Positions 34,670 to 44,012 are shown, counted from the stretch's first letter. The stretch is DNA of 64,000 nucleotides from Actinomadura physcomitrii (GCF_008923205.2 NZ_WBMS02000053.1:1-64000); one strand, 5' to 3'. Program-made: numbers and translations. Notes: generated by a model not told the origin, from the letters alone.

Positions 34670-34872
34670 GTGAGGGACCTCATCGGATGAAGCGGGCGTA
34701 CCGGAGCCGCCCGGCAGGGGCAGGGATCGGGGTGGACGACGGGGCGGCCACGGCGGCGGCGCTCGTCCGCGCGCACCGGTGGCCGATCACTTCCGGGATC
34801 ACCCGGAGATGTCGTCGTCACCTGCCACTGCTGATCTCCCTCAATGGATCGCTCTCGTCCGATCCCACCGTA
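34670..34872 (-). other. Leader region upstream of the ABC-F gene
   Basis: This 203-bp region precedes the ABC-F start on the minus strand. It contains an open frame that begins at 34821 (MTTTSPGDPGSDRPPVRADE) and overlaps the ABC-F start in another frame, and a short stem CCGGG-TGAT-CCCGG within the first codons of that frame. No obvious intrinsic terminator exists. Regulatory use is only a possibility, based on the frequent attenuation of ABC-F genes in other bacteria. Confidence 0.25.
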
Positions 34873-35841
34873 TCAGCGTGCGGCGCCCACCTGGCCCAGC
34901 AGCGCCGCGGCGGCGTCCTCGGCGAAGGCGCCGGGCAGGTCGGAGCCCATCCGGTCGGCGGCCGCCGCGCGCAGCCGGACCCCGGCCGCCGCGCTCGCGG
35001 TGGCGGTGGCGGCGGCGAGCACCACGGGCGGCCCGCTGCGGATGCCGTCGCGGCGCGCCATGGCCCGGGCCGCGACCGCCGCGAGCGCCACCCGGGGCGC
35101 GAGGCCCTGGGGCGAGGTCCGCGGCGGCGCGGCCGGGAGCTTGTCGATTCCCATCTCGGCCAGCGTGAACAGGCCGTTCAGCGCCTTGACAGCGGGATGG
35201 GAGAGCCGGCCGGACAGCCCCGGATGGTAGCGGCGCGAGCGCAGCGCCAGCGCGCTCAGCCCGGCGGAGCTGCGGCAGCCCGTCGCCGCGCCGAGCGCCG
35301 CGGCGCGCACCAGCGCCCGGCGGGACGGGCGGTCGGGCGCCGGCTGCCGGAGGGCCTTGCGCTGCTCGTCGGCGCGGAACATCGCGGCGAGCGCGCCATG
35401 GGCCGTGATGCCGTAGACGAGGTGCGGGATCGCGTCGGACGCCCAGTCGGCCGGGGACCAGGTGCCCGGATCGGAGATCCCCAGCCGAGCGATCGGCAGG
35501 TCGGAGGCCGCCATCGCCGCCGCGCCCAGCAGCGGCCCGCCGATGACGGCGGGCAGCCGGAGCCCGGCGGCGCGCAGCGCCCCGGCGAGCGCGCCCACGG
35601 CCATCCCGGTGCAGGTGCCGGTGAGCGCGCCGAGGCCCTCCAGCCGGTTCGCCCGCTCCAGCTCGCCGCCGGGCAGGCGCACGCCGGCGCGGGCGGCCAG
35701 CTCCCCGGCGACGGCGGCCGGCGTCCCGCTCGCCGGGCGGCCCCGGATCGCCATGTCCGCTTCGGTCGTCGCGTCGAGCGCGGCCGTCCCCGCGGCGCCG
35801 GCCACCATGCCGCGCAGGACGCCCTTTAGTAGTGAGGTCAC
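34873..35841 (-). CDS. Membrane protein with DUF4126-like C-terminal half
   Basis: A 322-residue Ala/Gly-rich protein with several hydrophobic helices. The N-terminal half (GMVAGAAGTAALDATTEADMAI, then TGTCTGMAVGALAGALRAAG and ITAHGALAAMFR) resembles predicted integral-membrane proteins that often accompany gas-vesicle or stress genes. The C-terminal half (ALGAATGCRSSAGLSALALRS, AVKALNGLFTLAEMGIDKLP, ASAAAGVRLRAAAADRM, DLPGAFAEDAAAALLG) fits DUF4126. Fusion of two membrane modules is therefore likely. Function unknown. Confidence 0.6.
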   Translation of the reverse strand: MTSLLKGVLRGMVAGAAGTAALDATTEADMAIRGRPASGTPAAVAGELAARAGVRLPGGELERANRLEGLGALTGTCTGMAVGALAGALRAAGLRLPAVIGGPLLGAAAMAASDLPIARLGISDPGTWSPADWASDAIPHLVYGITAHGALAAMFRADEQRKALRQPAPDRPSRRALVRAAALGAATGCRSSAGLSALALRSRRYHPGLSGRLSHPAVKALNGLFTLAEMGIDKLPAAPPRTSPQGLAPRVALAAVAARAMARRDGIRSGPPVVLAAATATASAAAGVRLRAAAADRMGSDLPGAFAEDAAAALLGQVGAAR

Positions 35842-35891
35842 GCCCGGGCACTACCCGTGCTTTCCGCGATTACCCGCGCGCCCCGGGCGGT

Positions 35892-37166
35892 TCAGTCCAG
35901 GTGGACCGGCAGCGAGTTGACGCCGTAGACGATCGACAGCTTGCGGTAGCTCAGCTTGTCCGGCTCCACCGCGAGCCGCAGACCGGGGAACCGGCGGACG
36001 AGCGCGGGGTAGGCCGCGCGCAGCTCCATCTTGGCGAGCTCGGCGCCGATGCAGCGGTGCGCGCCCCACCCGAACGCCAGGTGCGGCGGGGTCTTGCGGC
36101 CGGCGTCGAAGCCGTCCATGCCGGGGCCGAGCGCCGGGTCGCGGTTGGCCGCCGACAGCGAGATCAGCACCACGTCGCCCTCGGCGATGCGCACCCCGGC
36201 GACCTCGGTGTCCTTGCGGGCGAACCGGGGGAACGCCAGCTGCACCACGGTCAGGTACCGCAGCAGCTCGTCGACGAACGGGACGATCGCCTCGTCGTCG
36301 TCGTGCACCCGCTGGAACTGCTCGCGGTCGCGCAGCAGCACGATCGAGCCGAGCGCGAGCATGCTCGCGGTCGTCTCCAGGCCGCCGGTGAGCACGCCGT
36401 CGGAGAGCCCGGCGATCTCCAGGTCGTCGAGCTCGTCGCCGTGCTCGCGGATCAGCATGCCGATCAGCCCGGGGCCCGGCTCGACCCGCTGCCGGCGGAC
36501 GACCTCGAGCAGGTAGTCCATCGACTCGGAGATCGCGCCGACCGACGCGCTGGCGCCGCCGAACAGGTCGAACCGGGCGCTGCTCAGCCGCTGGAAGTCG
36601 CTGCGGTCGCGGTGCGAGACGCCGAGCAGCTCGCAGATCGTCAGCAGCGGGACGGGCAGCGCGAACGACTCCATCAGGTCGACCGGCCCGGTCCGGCCCG
36701 CCATCGCGTCGAGCCGCTCCTCGACGATCGTGTGGATCAGCGGGGTGAGCCGGCTCAGCCGGCGCATGGTGAACTCCGGCGTCAGCAGCTTGCGCCGGCG
36801 GGTGTGCACGGGCGGGTCGGAGAACCCCAGCCCGCCGGGGGTGAACCCGGCCGGGACGTCCACCTTGCCGACGAGGTTGGACAGGTCGTTGCTGAACGAG
36901 TCCGCGTCCGCGAGGACGGCCTTGGCCTCGTCGTAGCCGGTCACCAGCCAGACACCGAAACCGAAGGGCAGCGGCAGCCTGCTGACGCGTCGCGCCTCCC
37001 GCATCTCGGTGAGGTCGCTCACCGGGTCCAGGCCGTCGCGGCGCAGCGGCGCCAGCGTGGAGTTCGGCAGGAACCGGATCGACTCGAGATTGAATCCGGC
37101 ACGCTGCTTCCTGGCGATGTATCCCCGTACAAGCCACTTGGCCGCGCGTGCCCCGACATTCGCCAT
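35892..37166 (-). CDS. Cytochrome P450
   Basis: The 424-residue soluble bacterial P450 has a canonical heme loop HLAFGWGAHRCIGAELA (FxxGxHxCxG, Cys thiolate), the ExxR-type helix DELLRYLT and an I-helix variant LTGGLETTASMLALG with Glu-Thr in place of Asp-Thr after the Gly pair. SDPPVHTRRRKLLTPEFT is the conserved C-helix. No ferredoxin or reductase gene lies nearby, so electrons must come from elsewhere. It is a single gene; the substrate is unknown. Confidence 0.85.
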   Translation of the reverse strand: MANVGARAAKWLVRGYIARKQRAGFNLESIRFLPNSTLAPLRRDGLDPVSDLTEMREARRVSRLPLPFGFGVWLVTGYDEAKAVLADADSFSNDLSNLVGKVDVPAGFTPGGLGFSDPPVHTRRRKLLTPEFTMRRLSRLTPLIHTIVEERLDAMAGRTGPVDLMESFALPVPLLTICELLGVSHRDRSDFQRLSSARFDLFGGASASVGAISESMDYLLEVVRRQRVEPGPGLIGMLIREHGDELDDLEIAGLSDGVLTGGLETTASMLALGSIVLLRDREQFQRVHDDDEAIVPFVDELLRYLTVVQLAFPRFARKDTEVAGVRIAEGDVVLISLSAANRDPALGPGMDGFDAGRKTPPHLAFGWGAHRCIGAELAKMELRAAYPALVRRFPGLRLAVEPDKLSYRKLSIVYGVNSLPVHLD

Positions 37167-37335
37167 GATCGCAGGTTATTGATCAGAGGCGCTCGTCGCA
37201 CCTCCGTGCAGGACTTAAAACATCACATCTTCGAGACGGGCGCCACCGAATCCCACCATGTGTCCGGTTTGTAGCGCTATGTGACCGGTAGTGCGTCGCG
37301 GCCGGACGCCGCCGGCCGGCCCCGCCCGCGCGCCG

Positions 37336-38196
37336 CTAGTCCCACCAGAACGACCAGTGCGTCTTGCCCCGAATGTCCTCGGCGTACCCGGCGAGGGTGC
37401 CGGGGCCCTGGAAGAGGATGTCGGGGCAGAACGCCCAGTGCTCCGCCGCGACGTGCACCGCGTGGCGGGTGGTCACCGGCGGCGCGGCGACGCTCAGCTC
37501 CAGCGTGTTGAACCCGAGCCCGACGAGGCGCGCGCCGAACCGGTCCTCCCAGCTGCGCAGCACGGCGGCGAGCGGCGCGGTCCACTCGTTGTGGTTCAGC
37601 GCGCCCTGCCAGCCGACCGCGGCGATCGCGTCGGCGCCGCGCTCGACCGCGACGAGGCCGAGGGACGGGCCGCGGGCGCCGAGGGCGCGGGCGTACCGGT
37701 CGGCGAGGGCGTCCGGGTCGTCCAGCGGTGTCCCGGCGGGGGCGGGGCCGGGGCAGTGCCGCCCGAACGGGGCGAGGTCGTCGTGGTCGTCGCCCGCGGC
37801 CTGCTCCGCCCAGTCGGCCCACACCTCGTACAGGAACGCGTCGGGGGAGTAGTTGCCGATCTCCTCCACCGGCTCGGGCGCGATCTGGCCGGACGCCCAC
37901 GGCTGGTCGGTCTCGTCGAGGAGCAGCGGCCACAGCCCGGACCGGGCGTGCTCGGCGCGCAGCCGGCCCCACAGCTCGCCGTGCACGGGCTCGTCGCTCA
38001 GCCAGAAGGCGGGCCGCATCAGCAGCTGCCGCTGCGGGTAGCCGGGGTCCGGCCACACCACGTCGCCTTCGGGCAGCGGCACCGACAGGGTCCGCCCGGC
38101 GGCGCCGTCCGCCTCCGGGCCGGCGCCGTCCGCGCCGTCGGCGAACAGCTGCGGGAGGTTGCCCGGCAGGTGCCGCCGGATCTCGACATCATCCAT
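37336..38196 (-). CDS. DUF4253 domain protein
   Basis: A 286-residue protein, soluble, rich in Trp. The C-terminal 100 residues (VLRSWEDRFGARLVGLGFNT, LELSVAAPPVTTRHAVHVAAEHWAFCPD, then GTLAGYAEDIRGKTHWSFWWD) are a textbook DUF4253 domain, present in many actinomycete proteins of unknown role, some thought to be toxin-immunity-like. The N-terminal half is not recognised. ATG at 38196 was preferred; an in-frame ATG at 38226 is possible and neither has a clear RBS. Confidence 0.7.
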   Translation of the reverse strand: MDDVEIRRHLPGNLPQLFADGADGAGPEADGAAGRTLSVPLPEGDVVWPDPGYPQRQLLMRPAFWLSDEPVHGELWGRLRAEHARSGLWPLLLDETDQPWASGQIAPEPVEEIGNYSPDAFLYEVWADWAEQAAGDDHDDLAPFGRHCPGPAPAGTPLDDPDALADRYARALGARGPSLGLVAVERGADAIAAVGWQGALNHNEWTAPLAAVLRSWEDRFGARLVGLGFNTLELSVAAPPVTTRHAVHVAAEHWAFCPDILFQGPGTLAGYAEDIRGKTHWSFWWD

Positions 38197-38319
38197 TTCA
38201 CGCCGTTCCGGTACAGAGCATGCCAACGGGATCTTGGCACTCCGAGATGGTAACGGCGGTGCGGGCCGCCCGGGGGAGGAGCGGGAGTGTTGCCGGTGCC
38301 GTTCATGCGGGTGCGCCTC

Positions 38320-40761
38320 TCAGCCGATCTTCGCGGAGGTGCCCCGGCGGAGCATCGCCCGGGCCGGCAGGAGGACGGCGGCGGCGCCGGAGCCCGCCAC
38401 GGCCGCGAGGATCGCGGCGCAGGTCACCGGGGACACCGCGGGCAGCGGCAGCCCGGTGACCGCCGTCGCGAACGCGGGGACCACCACCGCGACGATGAGG
38501 GACCCGGCGGCGGCGCCGGTGCCGAGCACGATGAGCGCCTCCAGCCGCAGCATCCGCAGCACCTGCCGGCGGGTGGCGCCGACGAGCCTGAGCAGGGCGA
38601 ACTCGCGGCGGCGCGCGGCGGTCGCGAGCGCCAGCGTGGTGACGAGGCCGATGAGGATGAACCCGGCGATGGCGCCGACGACGACGTGGCTGACGAAGCC
38701 CTGCAGGCGCGTCTCGTCCGACAGCCGCGCGCCGAACGCGTCGCGGTCGACGGCCCGCGCGCCCAGGTACGCCGCCGTGACGGACCGCAGGTCGGCGTGC
38801 CCGCGGACGAGGACGTGGTCGTCGAGCGACGTGGAGGAGTGCGCGGCGACCAGGTCGTGGGGGAGCAGGACGTCGCCGAAGCCGAGCCCCCGGTCGTACA
38901 CCGCTACGACCCGGGCGTCGATCCTCGTGCCGTCGCCCAGCCACAGCGGGGTGGTGGAGCCGGTGTGGAGGCCGCCCGCGACGTCCCGGCTCAGCGCGAC
39001 CGCGTTCCCGCGCAGAGCGCCGAGCCCGCCCGACGCGACCTTCGGGTCCATGGTGGCGGCGGCGTCCGCGCCGACCCCCTGGGCGGTCAGCGACCGCAGG
39101 TTCTTCTCGCCCAGTTCCTTCACGGCCATGACGACCGTAGTGCGCTTGACGGGCGTCGCGGCGGTGACGCCGGGGACGCGCCGCGCGGCATCTGCCACGT
39201 CCTGCGGCAGGCCGGGGCCGCCGGCCACGATGACCTGGTCGGCGCGGTTCCCGTCGACGAACTGCACGGCGGTGGCGCGGACGACCGTGGACTGCGCGAA
39301 CAGCTGCACGCCCGCGAACGCGACGGCCAGCGCGACCGGCGTCATGACCGAGCCGGCGCGCAGCGCGGCGGCGCCCGCCGCGTGCCGGGCCAGCCGCCCG
39401 GCGACCGGGGACATCGCGGCGGCGGCGCGCCCGAGGACCCGCTCGCCGGCCCGCGCCAGCAGCGGGCCCAGCAGCGCGACCGCGACGATCAGCGCCATGA
39501 CCAGCCCGCCGAGCGAGGCGCTCGCGGTCGGCCCGGTCGTGACGGCCGCGATCCCGAGCGCGTTCGCGCCGGCGACGAGGAGGACGGCGCCCGTGATGAC
39601 GCGCCAGCGGGGGAGCCGCGTCGGCTCGGCGGCCGACTCGCCGAGGGCCTGCACCGGGCGGATCCGGGAGATCCGCAGCGAGGCGAGCAGCGCGGAGACG
39701 GTCGCGGCGAGGACGGTGACGGCGAACGCCGCCAGCGCCGGAAGCGGGGTGAGCGAGAGCCCGAACCCGTCCGGCAGCACGCCTTTGTGGATCATCGCGC
39801 CGTGCATCGCCGCGCCCGCGCCGAGCGACAGGACGCCGCCGATCGCCCCGGCCGGCACCGCGGCGCGCGCCGTCTCGCGGACGAGCCGTCCCCGCACCTG
39901 CCAGGGCGTCGCGCCGACGGCGCGCAGCAGCGCGAACTCCCGTCCCCGCTCCCGCACCGACAGCACGATCAGCCCGCCGACGACGACCAGGGCCGTCATG
40001 ACGGCGACGCCGCCGAACGACCCGGCGATCTCCACGATGTCGGGCCGCGCGGCGGCGACGGCGCGGTCCTCGGCGTCGCCGCGCGCCGCGCCGGTCGCGA
40101 CGCTCAGGCCGGGGGCCGCCTTGCGCAGCGCGCCGGCGTCCGGCTTCCCGCCGGCGAGCACCGCGAGGGCGTCGGCCTGCCCGGGGTGCCCGGCCAGCGC
40201 CGTCGCGGTCGCGGTGGCGAAGAACGCCGCGGCCGGTCCGGACGACACCAGCCCGGTGACCCGGTACGGGCGGGGCGCCCCGCCGGCCTGCAACCGGACG
40301 ACCGAGCCCGCCCGGACGCCGGCCGCACGGCTCAGCACCACCTCGTCGGACCGCTGCGGCGCCCGGCCCTCGCTCAGCTCGTAGGGCCGCAGCGCGGCCG
40401 ACTCCCAGCCGTGCCCCGCCGCCGCGAACCCGGTGGACGTCAGGACGGGGAACGACACGTCCGCGACCACCGCCCGCACGCCCGGAACCGAACGCAGCGG
40501 CCCGGCCGCCGCGACCGGCACCCGCGCGCGCTCGGCGACGGGCCTGCTCTGCGTCTCCGGATCGTCGCCGACGCGCTTCATCCGCTGGGACACCTTCTGC
40601 GGGCCCGTCACGACCGCGTCCGCCGCGGCGTACCGGTCCACCGGCGCGTGCGCGCGCAGCGCCGACTCCAGCAGCACCCCGCACGCCCCGACCAGGACCG
40701 CCGCGAACAGCAGCGCCGCGAAGACGCCCGCGAACGCGCCCTTCCCCTCCAGCCTCCTCAC
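38320..40761 (-). CDS. FtsX-like ABC transporter permease (MacB/LolE type)
   Basis: The 813-residue membrane protein has two FtsX domains, one mid-protein (VVVGGLIVLSVRERGREFALLRAVGATPWQVRG) and one C-terminal (FILIGLVTTLALATAARRREFALLRLVGATRRQVLRM). Each is preceded by a large extracytoplasmic MacB-like domain. The start is GTG 40761, which overlaps the ATPase TGA (GTGA), so the two are coupled. Such type VII ABC systems export lipopeptides, peptides or act mechanically on periplasmic partners; in actinomycetes they are often controlled by adjacent two-component systems that sense antibiotics. Confidence 0.85.
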   Translation of the reverse strand: MRRLEGKGAFAGVFAALLFAAVLVGACGVLLESALRAHAPVDRYAAADAVVTGPQKVSQRMKRVGDDPETQSRPVAERARVPVAAAGPLRSVPGVRAVVADVSFPVLTSTGFAAAGHGWESAALRPYELSEGRAPQRSDEVVLSRAAGVRAGSVVRLQAGGAPRPYRVTGLVSSGPAAAFFATATATALAGHPGQADALAVLAGGKPDAGALRKAAPGLSVATGAARGDAEDRAVAAARPDIVEIAGSFGGVAVMTALVVVGGLIVLSVRERGREFALLRAVGATPWQVRGRLVRETARAAVPAGAIGGVLSLGAGAAMHGAMIHKGVLPDGFGLSLTPLPALAAFAVTVLAATVSALLASLRISRIRPVQALGESAAEPTRLPRWRVITGAVLLVAGANALGIAAVTTGPTASASLGGLVMALIVAVALLGPLLARAGERVLGRAAAAMSPVAGRLARHAAGAAALRAGSVMTPVALAVAFAGVQLFAQSTVVRATAVQFVDGNRADQVIVAGGPGLPQDVADAARRVPGVTAATPVKRTTVVMAVKELGEKNLRSLTAQGVGADAAATMDPKVASGGLGALRGNAVALSRDVAGGLHTGSTTPLWLGDGTRIDARVVAVYDRGLGFGDVLLPHDLVAAHSSTSLDDHVLVRGHADLRSVTAAYLGARAVDRDAFGARLSDETRLQGFVSHVVVGAIAGFILIGLVTTLALATAARRREFALLRLVGATRRQVLRMLRLEALIVLGTGAAAGSLIVAVVVPAFATAVTGLPLPAVSPVTCAAILAAVAGSGAAAVLLPARAMLRRGTSAKIG

Positions 40762-41489
40762 AGCGACTCCCACCGGTTCATCACGGCCGCGACCGACGGC
40801 GCGGACAGCTCGTCGACGATCCGACCGCCGCTGAGGAACAGCACCGAGTCGGCGGCCGCCGCGGCCACCGGGTCGTGGGTGACGAGCACGACCGTCTGCC
40901 CGGTCACGTCCGCCGCCTCGCGCAGCAGCCGCAGCACGCCGCGCGCCGACCGCGGGTCGAGCGCGCCGGTCGGCTCGTCGGCGAACACCACCTCGGGGCG
41001 GGTGATGAGCGCGCGGGCGACGGCGGCGCGCTGCTGCTGCCCGCCCGACAGCTCCGCCGGCCGGTGCCGCAGCCGGTCCGCCAGCCCGACACGGCGCACC
41101 ACCTCGTCCAGCCACGCGGGGTCGGGCTCGGTGCCGCCGAGCCGCAGCGGGAGCGTGATGTTCTGCTCGACGTCCATCGACGGGACCAGGTTGAACGCCT
41201 GGAACACGAACCCGATCCGCTCGCGCCGCAGCCGGGTCAGCTTCGCCTCGCCGAGCCGGCCGAGGTCGGTGCCCGCGATCCGGACCGTCCCGGCGGTCGG
41301 CCGGTCCAGCCCGGACGCGCAGTGCAGGAACGTGCTCTTGCCCGAGCCGGACGGTCCCATCACCGCGGTGAACCCGCCGCGCGGGAACGTCCAGCTGACA
41401 TCGTCCAGCGCCCGCACCGCGCCGTAGGCCTTGGTGACCGACTCCAGGCGCACCGCCACCGCGATCGCCTCGGCCGTCATCGTCGTCAT
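40758..41489 (-). CDS. ABC transporter ATP-binding protein, MacB/LolD-like
   Basis: The 243-residue ATPase has Walker A GPSGSGKSTFLH, Q-loop FVFQAFNLVPSM, signature LSGGQQQRAAVARAL, Walker B VVFADEPTGALDP and the H-loop VTHDPVA. Length and motifs match LolD/MacB/BceA. ATG at 41489 has GGAGGGCGAG upstream. It is the first gene of a two-gene operon and is divergent from a sensor kinase, with a 26-bp palindrome between. Confidence 0.9.
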   Translation of the reverse strand: MTTMTAEAIAVAVRLESVTKAYGAVRALDDVSWTFPRGGFTAVMGPSGSGKSTFLHCASGLDRPTAGTVRIAGTDLGRLGEAKLTRLRRERIGFVFQAFNLVPSMDVEQNITLPLRLGGTEPDPAWLDEVVRRVGLADRLRHRPAELSGGQQQRAAVARALITRPEVVFADEPTGALDPRSARGVLRLLREAADVTGQTVVLVTHDPVAAAAADSVLFLSGGRIVDELSAPSVAAVMNRWESL

Positions 41490-41574
41490 GCTCGCCCTCC
41501 GTGGGAAACCCGCTCTCACCCGGACGAACCTAGGTACCGGGGCGGGCCGGCCACATCGGGGCGCACTCCCCGAT

Positions 41575-41600
41575 CGATGGTGTAGCGGGCTACACCATCG
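41575..41600. promoter_or_regulatory. Perfect 26-bp operator-like palindrome
   Basis: CGATGGTGTAGC (41575-41586), two G, then GCTACACCATCG (41589-41600) mirror each other perfectly over 12 bp per arm. The site lies between the divergent ABC exporter and two-component genes, about 85 bp from the ATPase start and 63-78 bp from the kinase start. It is the obvious candidate binding site for the NarL-type response regulator or another dimeric regulator. Confidence 0.6.
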
Positions 41601-41677
41601 GCATGGAAGCCGTCCCCGGTGCGCCGCGCGCCGCGCTCCCCTAGCGTGTGCGGTGAGACGAGATGGCAAGGGCACAG

Positions 41678-42907
41678 ATGAGCGTGACGGCGGCGCTGCG
41701 GCGCAGCGCGGAGGCGACCGGCCGGCTGGCGGCCGCGCTGCGCACCTCCGTGCCCGCGCTGTTCGGGCTGGCGCCGCTGCTGCCGTTCCTCGCCCTGCTG
41801 GCCGTGGCGCTGCCGTGGCTTCCCGACGCGGTGAGACCGCTGCGCGCGCTCGCGAACGCCGAACGCCGGCGGGCCGGGCAGGTGCTCGGCCGCGAGATCC
41901 CCGAGCCGTACCAGCCTTCTGAGGGCACCGGCCTGGGGGAGGCGCGCCGCATCGTGCGCACGCCCGCGCTGTGGCGCGACATCGCGTGGATGGTGGCGCA
42001 CGGCTACTCCGGCCTGGTGATCGCGGTCCTGGCGGTCGGGCTCTGGCCGGCGATCCCGTACTCGGTGTCGATGCCGCTGTGGTGGTGGGCCGCGCCCGAA
42101 GGCTCGGTGTCGGCGTTCGTGGAGCTGCACACCTGGCCGCAGGCGCTGACGCTCCCGTTCCTCCAGACGGCCCTGTACGTGGTGCTCCTGCTCTGGGCGG
42201 TGCCGCGGCTCGTGCGCTGGCAGGCCCGGCTGGCGGAGGTGCTGCTGCGCCCCACCCGCCGCACCAGCCTGACCGAACGCGTCGAGAAGCTCACCGAGAC
42301 CCGCGCCGAGGCGCTGGAGGCGCACGGCGCCGAGCTGCGCCGCATCGAGCGCGACCTGCACGACGGGACGCAGGCTCAGCTCGTCGCCGTCGCTCTGCGG
42401 CTCGGCCTCGCCGACCGCCGCTTCGACACCGACCCGGACGCCGCCCGCGCGCTGTTCCTCGAGGCGCGGGACGGCGTGGAGGAGGCGCTGACCCAGCTGC
42501 GCACGGTCATCCGCGGCGTGTACCCGCCGATCCTGTCCGACCGGGGCCTGGCCGGCGCGGTGCGCGCGCTCGCCGCCGGGCAGCCCATCCCCGTCGAGAT
42601 GGACCTCGGCGGGGCCGGGCGCGCCCCCGCCGCCGTCGAGGCCGCCGCCTACTTCGTGGTCGCCGAGGCGCTCACCAACATCGCCAAGCACAGCGGCGCC
42701 CGCACCGCGTCGGTCGCCGTCCGCCGCGAAGGGGACCGGCTGCTGATCCGAGTGCGCGATGATGGCAAGGGCGGGGCCGACGCGGGCCGCGGCAGCGGGC
42801 TGGCGGGCATCCGCCGCCGGGTGGCCGCGCTCGACGGGACCACCCGCATCGACAGCCCCGACGGGGGAGGGACGACGCTGGAAGCGGACCTGCCGTGCGG
42901 ATCGTGA
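41678..42907 (+). CDS. Two-component sensor histidine kinase (HisKA_3 / NarL type)
   Basis: About 409 residues. The N-terminal 190 residues hold several membrane segments (FGLAPLLPFLALLAVALPWL, GYSGLVIAVLAVGLWPAIPY, LPFLQTALYVVLLLWAVPRL), including a DUF4231/sensor-like region rich in Trp. The HisKA_3 box is RRIERDLHDGTQAQLVAVAL with the phospho-His, and the ATP-binding domain has VVAEALTNIAKHSGA and GRGSGLAGIRRRVAAL. ATG 41678 has AAGGG upstream; 41663 is an alternative. It overlaps the response-regulator start by 13 bp. Confidence 0.85.
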   Translation: MSVTAALRRSAEATGRLAAALRTSVPALFGLAPLLPFLALLAVALPWLPDAVRPLRALANAERRRAGQVLGREIPEPYQPSEGTGLGEARRIVRTPALWRDIAWMVAHGYSGLVIAVLAVGLWPAIPYSVSMPLWWWAAPEGSVSAFVELHTWPQALTLPFLQTALYVVLLLWAVPRLVRWQARLAEVLLRPTRRTSLTERVEKLTETRAEALEAHGAELRRIERDLHDGTQAQLVAVALRLGLADRRFDTDPDAARALFLEARDGVEEALTQLRTVIRGVYPPILSDRGLAGAVRALAAGQPIPVEMDLGGAGRAPAAVEAAAYFVVAEALTNIAKHSGARTASVAVRREGDRLLIRVRDDGKGGADAGRGSGLAGIRRRVAALDGTTRIDSPDGGGTTLEADLPCGS

Positions 42908-43533
42908 TCGCCGAGGACAACGTGCTGCTGCGCGAGGGCCTGGTGCTGCTGCTGACCTCCGACGGGCACGAGGTCGCCGGGGTCGCCGGCAGCGGCCCCG
43001 AGGTGCTGCCCGCGCTGCTGGAGCACCGGCCGGACGCCGCCGTCCTGGACGTCCGGCTCCCGCCCGGGTTCCGCGACGAGGGGCTGCGCGCCGCCGTCGA
43101 GGCCCGCAAGCGGATCCCCGGGCTGCCGGTGCTGGTGCTGTCGCAGTACGTCGAGGAGACCTACGCCGCCGAGTTGCTGTCCGGCGGCGCGGAGGGCGTC
43201 GGCTACCTGCTCAAGGACCGGGTCAGCCGGGTCGACGAGTTCCTCGACGCGCTCGCCCGGGTCGCCGCCGGCGGCACCGCCCTGGACCCCGAGGTCGTCT
43301 CCCAGCTGATGACCTCCCGCAGCGACCCGCTGCGGGCCCTCACGCCGCGCGAGCGCGAGGTGCTCGGGCTGATGGCGCAGGGCCTCGACAACGCCACGAT
43401 CGCGACCACCCTCGTCATCACCGAGCGGTCGGTCAGCAAGCACATCGGCGCGGTGTTCGCCAAGCTGGGCCTGCCGCCCACCGACAGCGGGAACCGCCGC
43501 GTCCTGGCCGTCCTCGCCTACCTCAACTCATGA
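42895..43533 (+). CDS. NarL/LuxR-family response regulator
   Basis: A 212-residue regulator with a receiver domain (DD-like acidic pair IAEDN at 5-9, phospho-acceptor Asp52 in AAVLDVRLP, Lys in YLLKDRV) and a LuxR helix-turn-helix (LTPREREVLGLMAQGLDNATIATTLVI, about 143-169). GTG 42895 lies within the kinase 3' end. The probable target is the palindrome at 41575-41600 and so the neighbouring ABC exporter. Confidence 0.9.
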   Translation: MRIVIAEDNVLLREGLVLLLTSDGHEVAGVAGSGPEVLPALLEHRPDAAVLDVRLPPGFRDEGLRAAVEARKRIPGLPVLVLSQYVEETYAAELLSGGAEGVGYLLKDRVSRVDEFLDALARVAAGGTALDPEVVSQLMTSRSDPLRALTPREREVLGLMAQGLDNATIATTLVITERSVSKHIGAVFAKLGLPPTDSGNRRVLAVLAYLNS

Positions 43534-44012
43534 CCGCCGCCCCCGGGCCCGCGCCCCGCGTCCGGCGGGCCGTCCGCGCGCTCCTGCTGGACGGCGGCGA
43601 CCTCGTCCTGCTGCGCCGCACCGTGCCGGGCCGCGCCGTCTACTGGACGACGCCCGGCGGCAAGATCGAGCCGGCCGACGCCGGTCCGGAGGAGGCGCTG
43701 CGCCGGGAGCTGGACGAGGAGCTCGGCGCCACCGCCGGGCCCCTCCGGCAGGTGTTCGCGTGCGCCGAGCAGACCCCCGAGCTGCACCGCCTCAACGTCT
43801 TCTACGTCTGCCGGCTCCTGACGATGGACCTGTCGCGCCGGCACGGCCCCGAGTTCGACGACCCGTCCAACGGCCGCTACGACGTCGACCGGTTCCCGTG
43901 CACGCCCGCCGGCCTGGCGCCGGTCGACCTCATCCCCGAGATGCTGGCCGCCTACCTGCGGATGCACGCCGACGAGCTTCCCGCGCTCGCCGCCCTCTCC
44001 GCGCAGCCATAG
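43530..44012 (+). CDS. NUDIX hydrolase
   Basis: The 160-residue protein has a complete NUDIX box, from GGKIEPADAGPEEALRREL to DEELGA (about residues 43-68), with the Glu residues that bind Mg2+. Substrates of such enzymes are nucleoside diphosphate derivatives. Its ATG overlaps the response-regulator stop (ATGA), so it is part of the same transcript; that link is unusual and may mean a house-cleaning or signalling role in the same stress response. Confidence 0.85.
   Translation: MTAAPGPAPRVRRAVRALLLDGGDLVLLRRTVPGRAVYWTTPGGKIEPADAGPEEALRRELDEELGATAGPLRQVFACAEQTPELHRLNVFYVCRLLTMDLSRRHGPEFDDPSNGRYDVDRFPCTPAGLAPVDLIPEMLAAYLRMHADELPALAALSAQP

Noticed and set aside
38287..41427. 1046-codon plus-strand open frame over the FtsX permease
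   Set aside because: It is antisense to a permease and ATPase with clear motifs, and its product is low-complexity Arg/Gly/Ala/Asp text.
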